NCBI GenBank assembly: GCA_002450155.1
Contig: DJYO01000030.1
Location: 1 to 16,349, forward strand
From: Mageeibacillus sp. UBA6976
GTDB lineage: Bacteria > Bacillota > Clostridia > Saccharofermentanales > Saccharofermentanaceae
Direction of reading: 5' to 3'
Length of the DNA: 16,349 nucleotides
This document shows, in pieces, positions 8,241 through 14,590 of this stretch. The notes beneath the pieces are model-generated. The model worked only from the letters and a program-made list of their open reading frames with translations, was not told where the DNA came from and made no database searches. The translations under genes and the position numbers were made by a program. Within the stretch, counting starts at the first letter, position 1. Each line of letters starts with the position of its first letter.

Positions 8241-8808
8241 TTGCCTTCACCTCTGCATTTACGATCTCTTCTGTGTGCTTTGCCGCACGTTCTCTCAGCT
8301 GGTGCTCGGAGACAGAGTCGCCAATAACCTTCTGAGCTATCTGTACGGCCAGGTCAGTGATGTCGTCCTTAATCTCTTCGAGAGCGACCTTCTTCATCCT
8401 GACGATGTCCTCTTCGGCTCTGCTTGTGATCTCGTTTGATTCTTCGATCGCTGCATTGATGATAAGGTCAGACTGCTTGGAGGCATTCTCTCTTGCTTCC
8501 TCAAGGATGACAGCTGCCTGCCTTCTGGCTTCATCTATAGTCTCCTTGGACTCGGCTACTACCTTATCAGCCTCTTCTTTAGACTTGGCTGCGGCATCGA
8601 GCTCACTGTTCAAAGCTTCCTGACGCTTCTTCATCATATTGAGGATCGGCTTAAACAGGAAACGCTTGATTATCAGATAAGCGATAAAGACATTGATGAT
8701 CGTAAATACTGCCGTTACTGCATACCCTGCAAACTGATCCGGAGAGAACAGAGATGACTCAGCATTTTCCTCGGCAGCAAGCATGATTCTAATAACATCT
8801 AAATTCAT
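8233..8808 (-). CDS. atpF: Fo ATP synthase b subunit
   Basis: 191 residues. Subunit b is the peripheral stalk: one membrane helix near the N-terminus (about 27-50, YAVTAVFTIINVFIAYLII) followed by a long charged coiled coil (about 55-175) rich in Glu, Lys and Ala. The C-terminal segment (DLAVQIAQKVIGDSV, about 150-165) is the part that normally contacts delta. It is an ordinary single b gene and shows no fused delta sequence, unlike the b-delta fusions of mycobacteria. It starts 17 bases after atpE and runs 8 bases into the delta-alpha gene. Confidence 0.95.
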   Translation of the reverse strand: MNLDVIRIMLAAEENAESSLFSPDQFAGYAVTAVFTIINVFIAYLIIKRFLFKPILNMMKKRQEALNSELDAAAKSKEEADKVVAESKETIDEARRQAAVILEEARENASKQSDLIINAAIEESNEITSRAEEDIVRMKKVALEEIKDDITDLAVQIAQKVIGDSVSEHQLRERAAKHTEEIVNAEVKASE

Positions 8809-8824
8809 AAGTCGTTCCCTTCAA

Positions 8825-9124
8825 TTAGAAAGTAAAGATGAGAAGCAGCGCTACAACAAGCGCATAGATAACTACTGACTCGATAAATACGATAGTAGTA
8901 AGAAGGAGTGTCTGGATCTTACCGAAGATCTCAGGCTGTCTGGAACCGGCATTCAATGCATTACTTGCAGCATTACCCATTGCAAGAGCGCCTCCCAGAG
9001 CGCCAAGACCTATAGCAAGACCTGCACCGATAGCTGCAAAGGCCTTAGGTTCGATCGTTCCTGCTGCGAGCACTTCGGGTGCCTGGGCAAGGATTGAGGC
9101 AGCTGCCATTAATAAATTTGTCAT
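8825..9124 (-). CDS. atpE: Fo ATP synthase c subunit (rotor ring)
   Basis: 99 residues from the ATG at 9124; the ATG two codons earlier (9130) lies one base after GGAGG and is unlikely to be used. Subunit c forms the ion-carrying ring. Helix 1 has a glycine/alanine-rich pattern (IGAGLAIGLGALGGALAMG), the polar loop is SRQPE, and helix 2 carries the ion-binding carboxylate in VFIESVVIYALV: Glu82, Ser83 and Tyr87 in 99-residue numbering. Glu-Ser and the Tyr five residues later resemble sodium-binding rings, but the helix-1 Gln of those rings is not seen, so ion specificity is open. The N-terminus has about 25 extra residues before helix 1, hydrophobic and Ala-rich, possibly a signal-like segment. 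Confidence 0.95.
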   Translation of the reverse strand: MTNLLMAAASILAQAPEVLAAGTIEPKAFAAIGAGLAIGLGALGGALAMGNAASNALNAGSRQPEIFGKIQTLLLTTIVFIESVVIYALVVALLLIFTF

Positions 9125-9130
9125 GTTCAT

Positions 9131-9136
9131 TCCTCC
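9131..9136 (-). promoter_or_regulatory. Ribosome binding site deciding the atpE start
   Basis: On the - strand AGGAGGA is followed by ATGAACATG. Only the second ATG (9124) has normal spacing of 7 bases from GGAGG; the first is one base away. Confidence 0.7.
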
Positions 9137-9167
9137 TGAAATATGTGTAATGATTTATTAGCTTTGA

Positions 9168-10049
9168 TTAAACTGTAGCTTCAGCGGGCTTGGAGTCAGC
9201 TGAACTCTTCTTTGATTTCTTAGCCTTCTTGGGTTTGGCAAAATTCTCGGGATGTTCCTCGTATTCGTGAGCAACCTCACAGATCTCGCCTATATAGCTC
9301 ATAGTGAGATAAGAGAATACAACAGCCTGAAGCAGTCCGTCTGCGATATCGAACCAGAGTCCGAAGGCAGCAGGCAGGATTATAGGTACGATTATTGACA
9401 AGAACTCCATAAATACAAAAGATCCGAATACATTACCAAAGAGTCGCAATGCCAGGGATACAGGCTTGATGATAAAGTCTAATATCTTAAAGGGAAGCAT
9501 GGCCTTCATAGGGGTTGTAAGCGAGAGCCAGAAACCCTTAAAGCCCACAAGTCTTATGGATATGTAGATAACATAGACGATAGCTGTAACAGCAAGCGCT
9601 GCCGGGAATGCGATATTCTTGGCAGGGGGAGCGATCTTAAAGAACGATATGACATTGCAGCCTGCGATAACAAGACCGAATGTGCCGATCATGGGGATAA
9701 CGCGCTCTGCTTCATCCCTCTTCATACCGAAACCCATGCAGACACCTATCATAAGATCTACGAGCATATAAAGTGCCGTCTGGCGCTTATTGGGTCTGAT
9801 ACCGTCCTTGCCCACCATTGAGCGTGTCAGTATGATAACGAGGATAACAGCTATCCAGGTTACGATAATGGCATCTGTAAGGATAAAAGGAATATTGCCA
9901 ATATTAAAGAAAGTATGCTGCCACTGCATGATACCTTCCCTTATCTCGGTTCCTATATCACCAATACCCCACTCTTCAACAAACTTTTTGCCGAATGCGG
10001 AAAGAAACTCCGAAATCCAGGGCTCAATAAATAAAGAGGCGTTATACAT
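9168..10049 (-). CDS. atpB: Fo ATP synthase a subunit
   Basis: 293 residues from the ATG at 10049, preceded by GGAGGG; an in-frame TTG at 10064 lies upstream of that site and is rejected. Subunit a forms the ion half-channels next to the c ring. It is a polytopic membrane protein with several hydrophobic segments, and the essential arginine lies in SLALRLFGNVFG (Arg202). The C-terminal hydrophobic segment LLQAVVFSYLTMSYIGE is typical. The last ~25 residues are a Lys/Pro/Ala-rich cytoplasmic tail (AKPKKAKKSKKSS), longer than usual. It is the first gene of the operon; the atpI gene that often precedes it is absent. Confidence 0.96.
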   Translation of the reverse strand: MYNASLFIEPWISEFLSAFGKKFVEEWGIGDIGTEIREGIMQWQHTFFNIGNIPFILTDAIIVTWIAVILVIILTRSMVGKDGIRPNKRQTALYMLVDLMIGVCMGFGMKRDEAERVIPMIGTFGLVIAGCNVISFFKIAPPAKNIAFPAALAVTAIVYVIYISIRLVGFKGFWLSLTTPMKAMLPFKILDFIIKPVSLALRLFGNVFGSFVFMEFLSIIVPIILPAAFGLWFDIADGLLQAVVFSYLTMSYIGEICEVAHEYEEHPENFAKPKKAKKSKKSSADSKPAEATV

Positions 10050-10054
10050 AAATA

Positions 10055-10060
10055 CCCTCC
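10055..10060 (-). promoter_or_regulatory. Ribosome binding site for atpB
   Basis: GGAGGG on the - strand, 5-6 bases before the ATG at 10049. It lies within the codons that would be added by the TTG at 10064, which argues for the shorter protein. No convincing -35/-10 pair was found between here and 10120. Confidence 0.7.
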
Positions 10061-10120
10061 ACAACTTACTTATTATGGATTTTACGCCTCTTTATAAGAA
10101 TATCCCATAACCGATTGCAC

Positions 10121-10150
10121 AAAAAAAGCCCGAAAATCGAAGTTTTTTCG
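10121..10150 (-). terminator. Probable intrinsic terminator after rpiB
   Basis: Read on the - strand, CGAAAA (10150-10145) can pair with TTTTCG (10136-10131), followed by GGGC and a run of seven T (10127-10121). The stem is short and AT-rich, so termination may be leaky and part of the transcription could pass into the ATP synthase operon. Confidence 0.45.
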
Positions 10151-10171
10151 TACTTTACAAGGTTTAACCCG

Positions 10172-10624
10172 TTATTTGAAATTCACTTCCTCAAGACTCG
10201 AGATATCTCCGACTCTTACCGCATGTCTCCCGCCGGCAAACTCCTCGGCGAAAAAGGCATCTATCATGGCAAGGGCAACTGCGGATCCAATGACTCTGCC
10301 GCCGAAAGCTATGACATTTGCATCGTTATGCTGCCTGCACATTCTGGCCGTGTATTCGTTATGGCACAGAGCGCACCTTATACCCTTATACTTGTTGCAT
10401 ACCATGGATATTCCGATGCCTGTGCCGCAGATGGCAACTCCCCTGTCTGCCTTGCCGGAGGATACATCCTCTGCGATCTTCTTACCTGCCTCAACGTAAG
10501 AGAAGGACTCGGTTCCTGATACGGCGCCGCCGTCTATAACCTCAATACCCATCTCTTCCAAATGCTTCTTTACTGCCATTCTGAGATCATAACCTGCATG
10601 ATCTGATGCAATCGATACAACCAT
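10172..10624 (-). CDS. rpiB: Ribose-5-phosphate isomerase B family (RpiB/LacAB)
   Basis: 150 residues, the normal size. The enzyme interconverts ribulose 5-phosphate and ribose 5-phosphate in the pentose phosphate pathway. Visible family features are SDHAGYDL near the N-terminus (Asp8-His9), the catalytic Cys66 in ICGTGIGIS, and the segment CRQHNDANVIAFGGRVIG (about 96-113) that binds substrate. The start is ATG 10624 with AGGAGG 5 bases upstream. It begins 14 bases after proA on the same strand. A related sugar-phosphate isomerase role (LacA/B, allose type) cannot be excluded, but there are no sugar genes around it. Confidence 0.93.
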   Translation of the reverse strand: MVVSIASDHAGYDLRMAVKKHLEEMGIEVIDGGAVSGTESFSYVEAGKKIAEDVSSGKADRGVAICGTGIGISMVCNKYKGIRCALCHNEYTARMCRQHNDANVIAFGGRVIGSAVALAMIDAFFAEEFAGGRHAVRVGDISSLEEVNFK

Positions 10625-10638
10625 ACTCTCCTCCTATA

Positions 10639-11919
10639 TCAGATGTCGTGCTTAATATGCTTGAATTTCTTATCACCTGAAGCGTAAGGTGCTACTATAT
10701 CACCGTTTCCATAGAGCTTGTACTTATAGGATACGAGTCCTTCAAGACCGACAGGCCCCCTTGCATGGATCTTGGATGTGGATATGCCCACCTCTGCGCC
10801 AAAACCGTATCGGAATCCGTCAGCAAACCTTGTAGAGCAGTTAACGAGCACGCTTCCGGAATCTACCTCTGCCATGAACCTGTCTCTTGCATCCTGATCC
10901 TCGGTCAGTATCGCATCAGTATGCCCTGAACCGTAACGGTTTATATGCTCTATCGCTTCGTTTATGCCGGATACCAGCTTTACCGATACCTTCATGTCGA
11001 GATACTCGTGATGCCACTCAGTCTGTAATATGCCGCCAAACTTATCAGCTACATACTGATCGCCATAGATCTCAACACCTGCAGACTTAAGAGCTCCTAT
11101 AATGTCGGGAAGAACTGTATCCTTAAGCTCCTCATCGACCAGTATTGTCTCTGTTGCATTGCAGACAGACACATACTGTGTCTTGGCATCTATAAGGACC
11201 TTAAGGGTCTTATCCTTATCGCAGGCCTTGTGCACATAGGTGTGGCATACACCGTCTGCATGTCCCAGCACTGCTATATTGGTGTTGCGCATAATGTATT
11301 GAACAAAGCTGTTAGAGCCCCTGGGGATAATAAGATCGATATATTCATCAAGAGCTAACATCTCGGATATCTCAGATCTTGTAGTAAGGAGATGGAGCCA
11401 GCCTTCAGGAAGCCCTGCACCTACTCCGGCATCGTAGATTATCTTAGCTAAGGTAAGATTTGTGTTATATGCTTCAGATCCGCCCTTCAGGAATACACTG
11501 TTGCCGCTCTTAAGGCAGAGGGTTGCGATCTGGATGAGAGCGTCAGGTCTGCTCTCAAAGATAACACCTATAACTCCGATAGGACATGTCACCCTGTACA
11601 GTTCAAGACCATCATCAAGAGTTGTATGCAGCGTTGTCCTGCCTACCGGATCTTCAAGAGTTATCAGGCTTAATATACCGGATACTGAATCAGCGAGTTT
11701 AGCTTCACCAAAACCAAGTCTCTTCAGGAGCGGCTTATCCAGATCATCTGCAGTTGCCTTGGCAACATCCTTCTCATTTGCTTCAAAGATCAAAGCCTTA
11801 TTCTTATCAAGGGATTCCGCTATCGCCCTAAGCGCTGAATCCTTCTGCTCTCTAGAGAGCACTGCCATCTTAAAAGAGGCATTTCTTGCAAGCTGAGCCT
11901 GCTCTGATATCTCTGACAT
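10639..11919 (-). CDS. proA: Gamma-glutamyl phosphate reductase (glutamate-5-semialdehyde dehydrogenase)
   Basis: 426 residues from the ATG at 11919, preceded by AAAGGGGAG; an upstream in-frame start at 11955 would lie between promoter and ribosome site and is rejected. The enzyme reduces gamma-glutamyl phosphate with NADPH in proline synthesis. Motifs: IGVIFESRPDALIQIA, GNSVFLKGGSEA, PRGSNSFVQYI, and the catalytic Cys253 in SVCNATETILV. Length is normal. The partner kinase proB is not adjacent; proA is instead followed by rpiB 14 bases downstream. No T-box or other leader is evident, since the predicted transcript start is only about 20 bases before the start codon. Confidence 0.96.
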   Translation of the reverse strand: MSEISEQAQLARNASFKMAVLSREQKDSALRAIAESLDKNKALIFEANEKDVAKATADDLDKPLLKRLGFGEAKLADSVSGILSLITLEDPVGRTTLHTTLDDGLELYRVTCPIGVIGVIFESRPDALIQIATLCLKSGNSVFLKGGSEAYNTNLTLAKIIYDAGVGAGLPEGWLHLLTTRSEISEMLALDEYIDLIIPRGSNSFVQYIMRNTNIAVLGHADGVCHTYVHKACDKDKTLKVLIDAKTQYVSVCNATETILVDEELKDTVLPDIIGALKSAGVEIYGDQYVADKFGGILQTEWHHEYLDMKVSVKLVSGINEAIEHINRYGSGHTDAILTEDQDARDRFMAEVDSGSVLVNCSTRFADGFRYGFGAEVGISTSKIHARGPVGLEGLVSYKYKLYGNGDIVAPYASGDKKFKHIKHDI

Positions 11920-11946
11920 ATAGTCTCCCCTTTGGATTTTTATAGG

Positions 11947-11975
11947 ATTATACAACAGCAGTTCTGATTTGAAAA
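11947..11975 (-). promoter_or_regulatory. Predicted sigma-A promoter of proA-rpiB
   Basis: On the - strand a perfect -10 box TATAAT (11952-11947) lies 17 bases after TTTTCA (11975-11970), a 4/6 match to TTGACA. The start would fall near 11940, about 20 bases before the proA ATG. Confidence 0.6.
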
Positions 11976-12117
11976 ACGGACAAAAATGTTCATAATGTGC
12001 AAAACTCTGTCGATAACTTTAAAACAAGCATTTGATTTTTTAACAGCTCTCAAAGGCCGAAAAAAAGCCGTTTTGCATTTTTATTTCAAATTTATTACAA
12101 AACAGTTGCAAAAGTCT
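11976..12117. other. AT-rich intergenic stretch without recognised gene
   Basis: Part of the 334-base divergent region between proA and the methyltransferase gene. It is AT-rich and contains no ORF with a ribosome site, no RNA gene that I recognise and no clear hairpin terminator; the short GGCC...AGCC match near 12055 is too weak to call. Confidence 0.5.
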
Positions 12118-12131
12118 GACACAAGTGTTCA
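12118..12131 (-). promoter_or_regulatory. Weak LexA/DinR-like box (second copy)
   Basis: On the - strand TGAACACTTGTGTC matches the Bacillus-type SOS box CGAACRNRYGTTYC at 11 of 14 positions by my count. It is weaker than the copy at 12162 and its centre is 44 bases away, about four helical turns. Confidence 0.25.
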
Positions 12132-12161
12132 ACGCCGTATTTTCAAGCTCCGGAAGGCTTG

Positions 12162-12175
12162 ACAACATATGTTCG
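12162..12175 (-). promoter_or_regulatory. LexA/DinR-like operator candidate
   Basis: On the - strand CGAACATATGTTGT matches CGAACRNRYGTTYC at 12 of 14 positions; the core AACATATGTT is a perfect palindrome. It lies between proA and the methyltransferase-glycosylase operon, upstream of that operon's promoter. The DNA glycosylase in that operon makes an SOS link plausible, but position relative to the promoter is not ideal. Confidence 0.35.
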
Positions 12176-12216
12176 ATGCGCCCTGTCCACGTACTATGCA
12201 CACCCTAATAAAGAAT

Positions 12217-12247
12217 TTGACCATTACCCGCTCTTTTGTAATATAAT
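12217..12247 (+). promoter_or_regulatory. Predicted sigma-A promoter giving a leaderless transcript
   Basis: TTGACC (12217-12222) and a perfect TATAAT (12242-12247) are separated by 19 bases; an alternative -10 TAATAT at 12239 would give 16. With the usual 6-7 base distance, transcription would begin at or next to the A of the ATG at 12254. No Shine-Dalgarno lies before that ATG. Confidence 0.65.
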
Positions 12248-12253
12248 TTCTCC

Positions 12254-13465
12254 ATGAGAATAATAATCACTACACTATTCGGTCTAGAGACCCCGGTCAA
12301 AGAAGATCTCAAAGCTATAGGTTTTACCTATGACCAGATCACTGTAACAGACGGCGTTGTAACCATTGAAACAGGTGACGACTGGCCCTTGCAGGTTGCA
12401 AGAGTCAACATGTGGGTAAGGCGCGGAGAGCGCGTTTTACTTGAGATCGGAGAATTTGAGGCTAAGGATTTCGACAGCTTTTTCGACGGTACAAAGGCTT
12501 TGCCCTGGAACGATTTTATCCCCAAGGGATATGCTTATATCGTAAATGGATTCTCCCGTAAATCAAAGCTCTTCGGAGTCCCTGCCCTTCAGTCCCTTGC
12601 AAAGAAAGCTATAGCAAGGAGCATCCTCACATCAAGGAACATGTCTGAAGACGGGATCCTCTACGAAGACGCAAGTGAAGGTGTTGTAAAGGTACAATTC
12701 GGGATCGTAAACGATAAGTGCCGCTTCATGCTGGATACCACGGGCGAAGGACTCCACAAAAGAGGCTACCGTCCTCTTACCCACGAAGCGCCGATAAGAG
12801 AGACTCTTGCTTCGGGAATGGTCAGTCTGGCAAGATATACCCCCTTCGGCTGCGAAGCTCTCTACGACCCGTTCTGCGGCTCCGGGACCATTGTTATAGA
12901 GGCAGCCCTTATGGCTCTCGGCATAGCCCCCGGTAAGCAAAGACACTTTGCTTACGAGTCGCTCCCCTACATAGGTAACAGCAAAAGACGCGAAGCCCTT
13001 AAGGAAGCAATGGATATGGAGGACTTAACTCCCATGGACGACTGCTTCTTCTATGGATCGGATATAGATCCCAAAGCAGTTCAGTCTGCAAAGCGCAATG
13101 CTGAAGCCGCCGGTGTAGAAGACTTTGTCAAGTTCACGATCTCAGACTGCGCACGCATGACAACTGAGAATCTTAATAAGATAACCCATATGGACAGACA
13201 GCTCATCCTGACAAATCCCCCTTACGGCGGAAGGCTCATGACACCTGAGGAAGCAGACGACATATACCGCCTGATAGCGCGCCAGTATCTGACAAGACAA
13301 GGCAAGTGTAAAAAGGGAATAAGACTCTCAGTAATAACACCTGACGCCTGTTTTGAAGATGCTACAGGATATAAAGCTGATAAGAGAGTCAAGCTCTATA
13401 ACGGCAATATCTTATGCCATCTGTTCAACTACTATAAACTCGATAAGTCACAAGGTAACAGATAA
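12254..13465 (+). CDS. THUMP-domain class I SAM-dependent RNA methyltransferase (RlmL/YpsC-like)
   Basis: 403 residues. It probably methylates a guanine N2 of 23S rRNA, as for RlmL-type enzymes; exact target not provable here. The N-terminal part (about 1-165) is ferredoxin-like plus THUMP and has the family pattern TTLFGLETPVKEDL and ALPWNDFIPKG. The catalytic Rossmann domain follows: SAM motif I LYDPFCGSGTIVIEAAL (203-219), acidic GSDIDPKAV (268-276), and catalytic motif LTNPPYGGRL (319-328). Homology begins right at the ATG at 12254, so this start is secure although no ribosome binding site precedes it. The predicted promoter puts the transcript start at that ATG. The stop overlaps the next start by one base (TAATG). 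Confidence 0.92.
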   Translation: MRIIITTLFGLETPVKEDLKAIGFTYDQITVTDGVVTIETGDDWPLQVARVNMWVRRGERVLLEIGEFEAKDFDSFFDGTKALPWNDFIPKGYAYIVNGFSRKSKLFGVPALQSLAKKAIARSILTSRNMSEDGILYEDASEGVVKVQFGIVNDKCRFMLDTTGEGLHKRGYRPLTHEAPIRETLASGMVSLARYTPFGCEALYDPFCGSGTIVIEAALMALGIAPGKQRHFAYESLPYIGNSKRREALKEAMDMEDLTPMDDCFFYGSDIDPKAVQSAKRNAEAAGVEDFVKFTISDCARMTTENLNKITHMDRQLILTNPPYGGRLMTPEEADDIYRLIARQYLTRQGKCKKGIRLSVITPDACFEDATGYKADKRVKLYNGNILCHLFNYYKLDKSQGNR

Positions 13466-14313
13466 TGGTAATCAAACAGATCAGCTTTTTTGACCCGGTT
13501 AAGATAGCCAGATCAGGACAGGCGTTTAGGATACAGGTAATAGACAGCGATCATACCGAGCTTGTAGCAAAAGGCAGATATCTTCAGATAGCAAGGACAG
13601 GAGAAGACACCTTTGCCTTCTCCTGCTCAGAAGATGAATTCCAGAACATATGGTACAACTACTTTGACCTGGGAAGAGACTACCGGGAGATCTCAAAGCA
13701 GATAGACAAAAAGGATAAGTATCTTCAAAGAGCTGAAGAATACGGCAGAGGCATAAGGATCTTAAAACAGGAAGTATTCGAGACGACCATCAGTTATATA
13801 ATCTCCCAGCGCAAATCCATTCCTTCAATAACCACATCGGTAGAGAAGATATCAAGGATATCCGGCAAGGTAATAAAGGCTCCTAAGCTCAAATCGCCTT
13901 TTGTAGCTCCAATACACAGCGAATACTACGCCTTCCCTTCCCCTGATTCTCTTGCCAGGCTCTCCACAGAGGAGCTGCAGGAGACCGGAGTAGGCTACAG
14001 AGCTCCCTATATCGCAGAAGCGGCAAGAGACTTTGCATCTGGTAAATTAGATGAGAAAGAACTGGCAAGAACAGGAGACGAAGAACTCTACAAGGCTCTT
14101 ACCGGCATGTACGGAGTGGGAACCAAGGTCGCCAACTGCATAATGCTGTTCAGTTTTGCAAGAACATCAAGATTCCCCATAGATGTATGGATCCAAAGAA
14201 TATTAGATAACTATTACGAAGGACACTTCGATACATCCTCCTACCCTGATACCGCAGGCATAATGCAGCAGTTTATGTTCTACTACGAAAGAACTAAGGA
14301 CATACACAACTAG
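13465..14313 (+). CDS. OGG1-type HhH-GPD DNA glycosylase/AP lyase
   Basis: 282 residues. This family excises damaged purines, typically 8-oxoguanine, and cuts the abasic site. The N-terminal ~95 residues resemble the OGG_N domain. The helix-hairpin-helix region MYGVGTKVANCIMLF carries Lys221, equivalent to the catalytic lysine of OGG1, and PIDVWIQRIL carries Asp240, equivalent to the catalytic Asp. Together they predict a bifunctional glycosylase/lyase rather than an AlkA-type monofunctional enzyme. At the site where OGG1 has the Asn-rich segment that probes the opposite cytosine, this protein has SQRKSI (114-119), so substrate preference may differ. It starts inside the stop of the methyltransferase gene (TAATG) and is co-transcribed with it. 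Confidence 0.88.
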   Translation: MVIKQISFFDPVKIARSGQAFRIQVIDSDHTELVAKGRYLQIARTGEDTFAFSCSEDEFQNIWYNYFDLGRDYREISKQIDKKDKYLQRAEEYGRGIRILKQEVFETTISYIISQRKSIPSITTSVEKISRISGKVIKAPKLKSPFVAPIHSEYYAFPSPDSLARLSTEELQETGVGYRAPYIAEAARDFASGKLDEKELARTGDEELYKALTGMYGVGTKVANCIMLFSFARTSRFPIDVWIQRILDNYYEGHFDTSSYPDTAGIMQQFMFYYERTKDIHN

Positions 14314-14338
14314 AAGAAAAGAAATAAGAGAAAAAGAA

Positions 14339-14364
14339 AAAACCGAAGCATAAACTTCGGTTTT
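14339..14364. terminator. Bidirectional hairpin terminator
   Basis: AAAACCGAAG (14339-14348) and CTTCGGTTTT (14355-14364) form a 10-base-pair stem around CATAAA. On the - strand the stem is followed by a T-rich stretch (TTTTTTCTTTTTC), ideal for the tRNA transcript; on the + strand it is followed by CTTAAT after TTTT, serving the glycosylase operon. Confidence 0.85.
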
Positions 14365-14369
14365 CTTAA

Positions 14370-14454
14370 TGGTGCGGCCGACGAGACTTGAACTCGTATG
14401 GGGTTAACCACACGCCCCTCAAACGTGCGCGTCTGCCAGTTCCGCCACGGCCGC
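14370..14454 (-). tRNA. tRNA-Leu (anticodon GAG)
   Basis: 85 bases including an encoded 3' CCA. The acceptor stem GCGGCCG pairs with CGGCCGC. The anticodon stem CACGT/GCGTG encloses the loop TTGAGGG, giving anticodon GAG, which reads CUC and CUU leucine codons. A long variable arm follows (GTGGTTAACCCCAT region), and the T-arm contains GTTCAAGTC. The class II structure fits leucine. It is a single-gene unit with its own promoter and terminator. Confidence 0.95.
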
Positions 14455-14473
14455 ATCTGTATTAGGCTTGATA

Positions 14474-14502
14474 ATTATACTTATAAGGAATTGCGGTGTC
14501 AA
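14474..14502 (-). promoter_or_regulatory. Consensus sigma-A promoter of tRNA-Leu
   Basis: On the - strand TTGACA (14502-14497) and TATAAT (14479-14474) are both perfect and 17 bases apart. The start falls near 14467, about 13 bases before the mature 5' end of the tRNA. Confidence 0.9.
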
Positions 14503-14523
14503 GAACATTTTTCCTTTTACAAC

Positions 14524-14559
14524 AAAAAAATATGAAAGGTCCGGCACTGGACCGGACCT
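14524..14559 (-). terminator. Intrinsic terminator of the surface-protein gene
   Basis: On the - strand AGGTCCGG and CCGGACCT (14559-14552 and 14544-14537) form a perfect 8-base-pair GC-rich stem around a 7-base loop. It is followed by TTCATA and a run of seven T ending at 14524. It lies about 30 bases after the stop codon of the gene. Confidence 0.85.
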
Positions 14560-14590
14560 CTCACATCACTATTAGTTCACCCTATGAGGC

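Noticed and set aside
6318..10049. N-ATPase type (delta-less sodium ATPase) operon
   Set aside because: Gene order is the standard B-E-F-A-G-D-C with no atpQ/atpR, and a delta domain is present as a fusion.
10050..10120. Promoter for the ATP synthase operon
   Set aside because: TATAAA- and TAAAAT-like hexamers occur but no -35 partner at proper spacing could be found; left uncalled.
11462..11896. 144-codon open frame on the + strand
   Set aside because: Antisense to proA, whose motifs are all intact on the other strand.
12052..12078. GGCCGAAAAAAAGCC-type hairpin
   Set aside because: Only three base pairs form, and it is not at the end of any gene.
12159..12164. TTGACA as a -35 box on the + strand
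   Set aside because: No -10-like hexamer lies 15-20 bases downstream; the promoter at 12217-12247 is much better.
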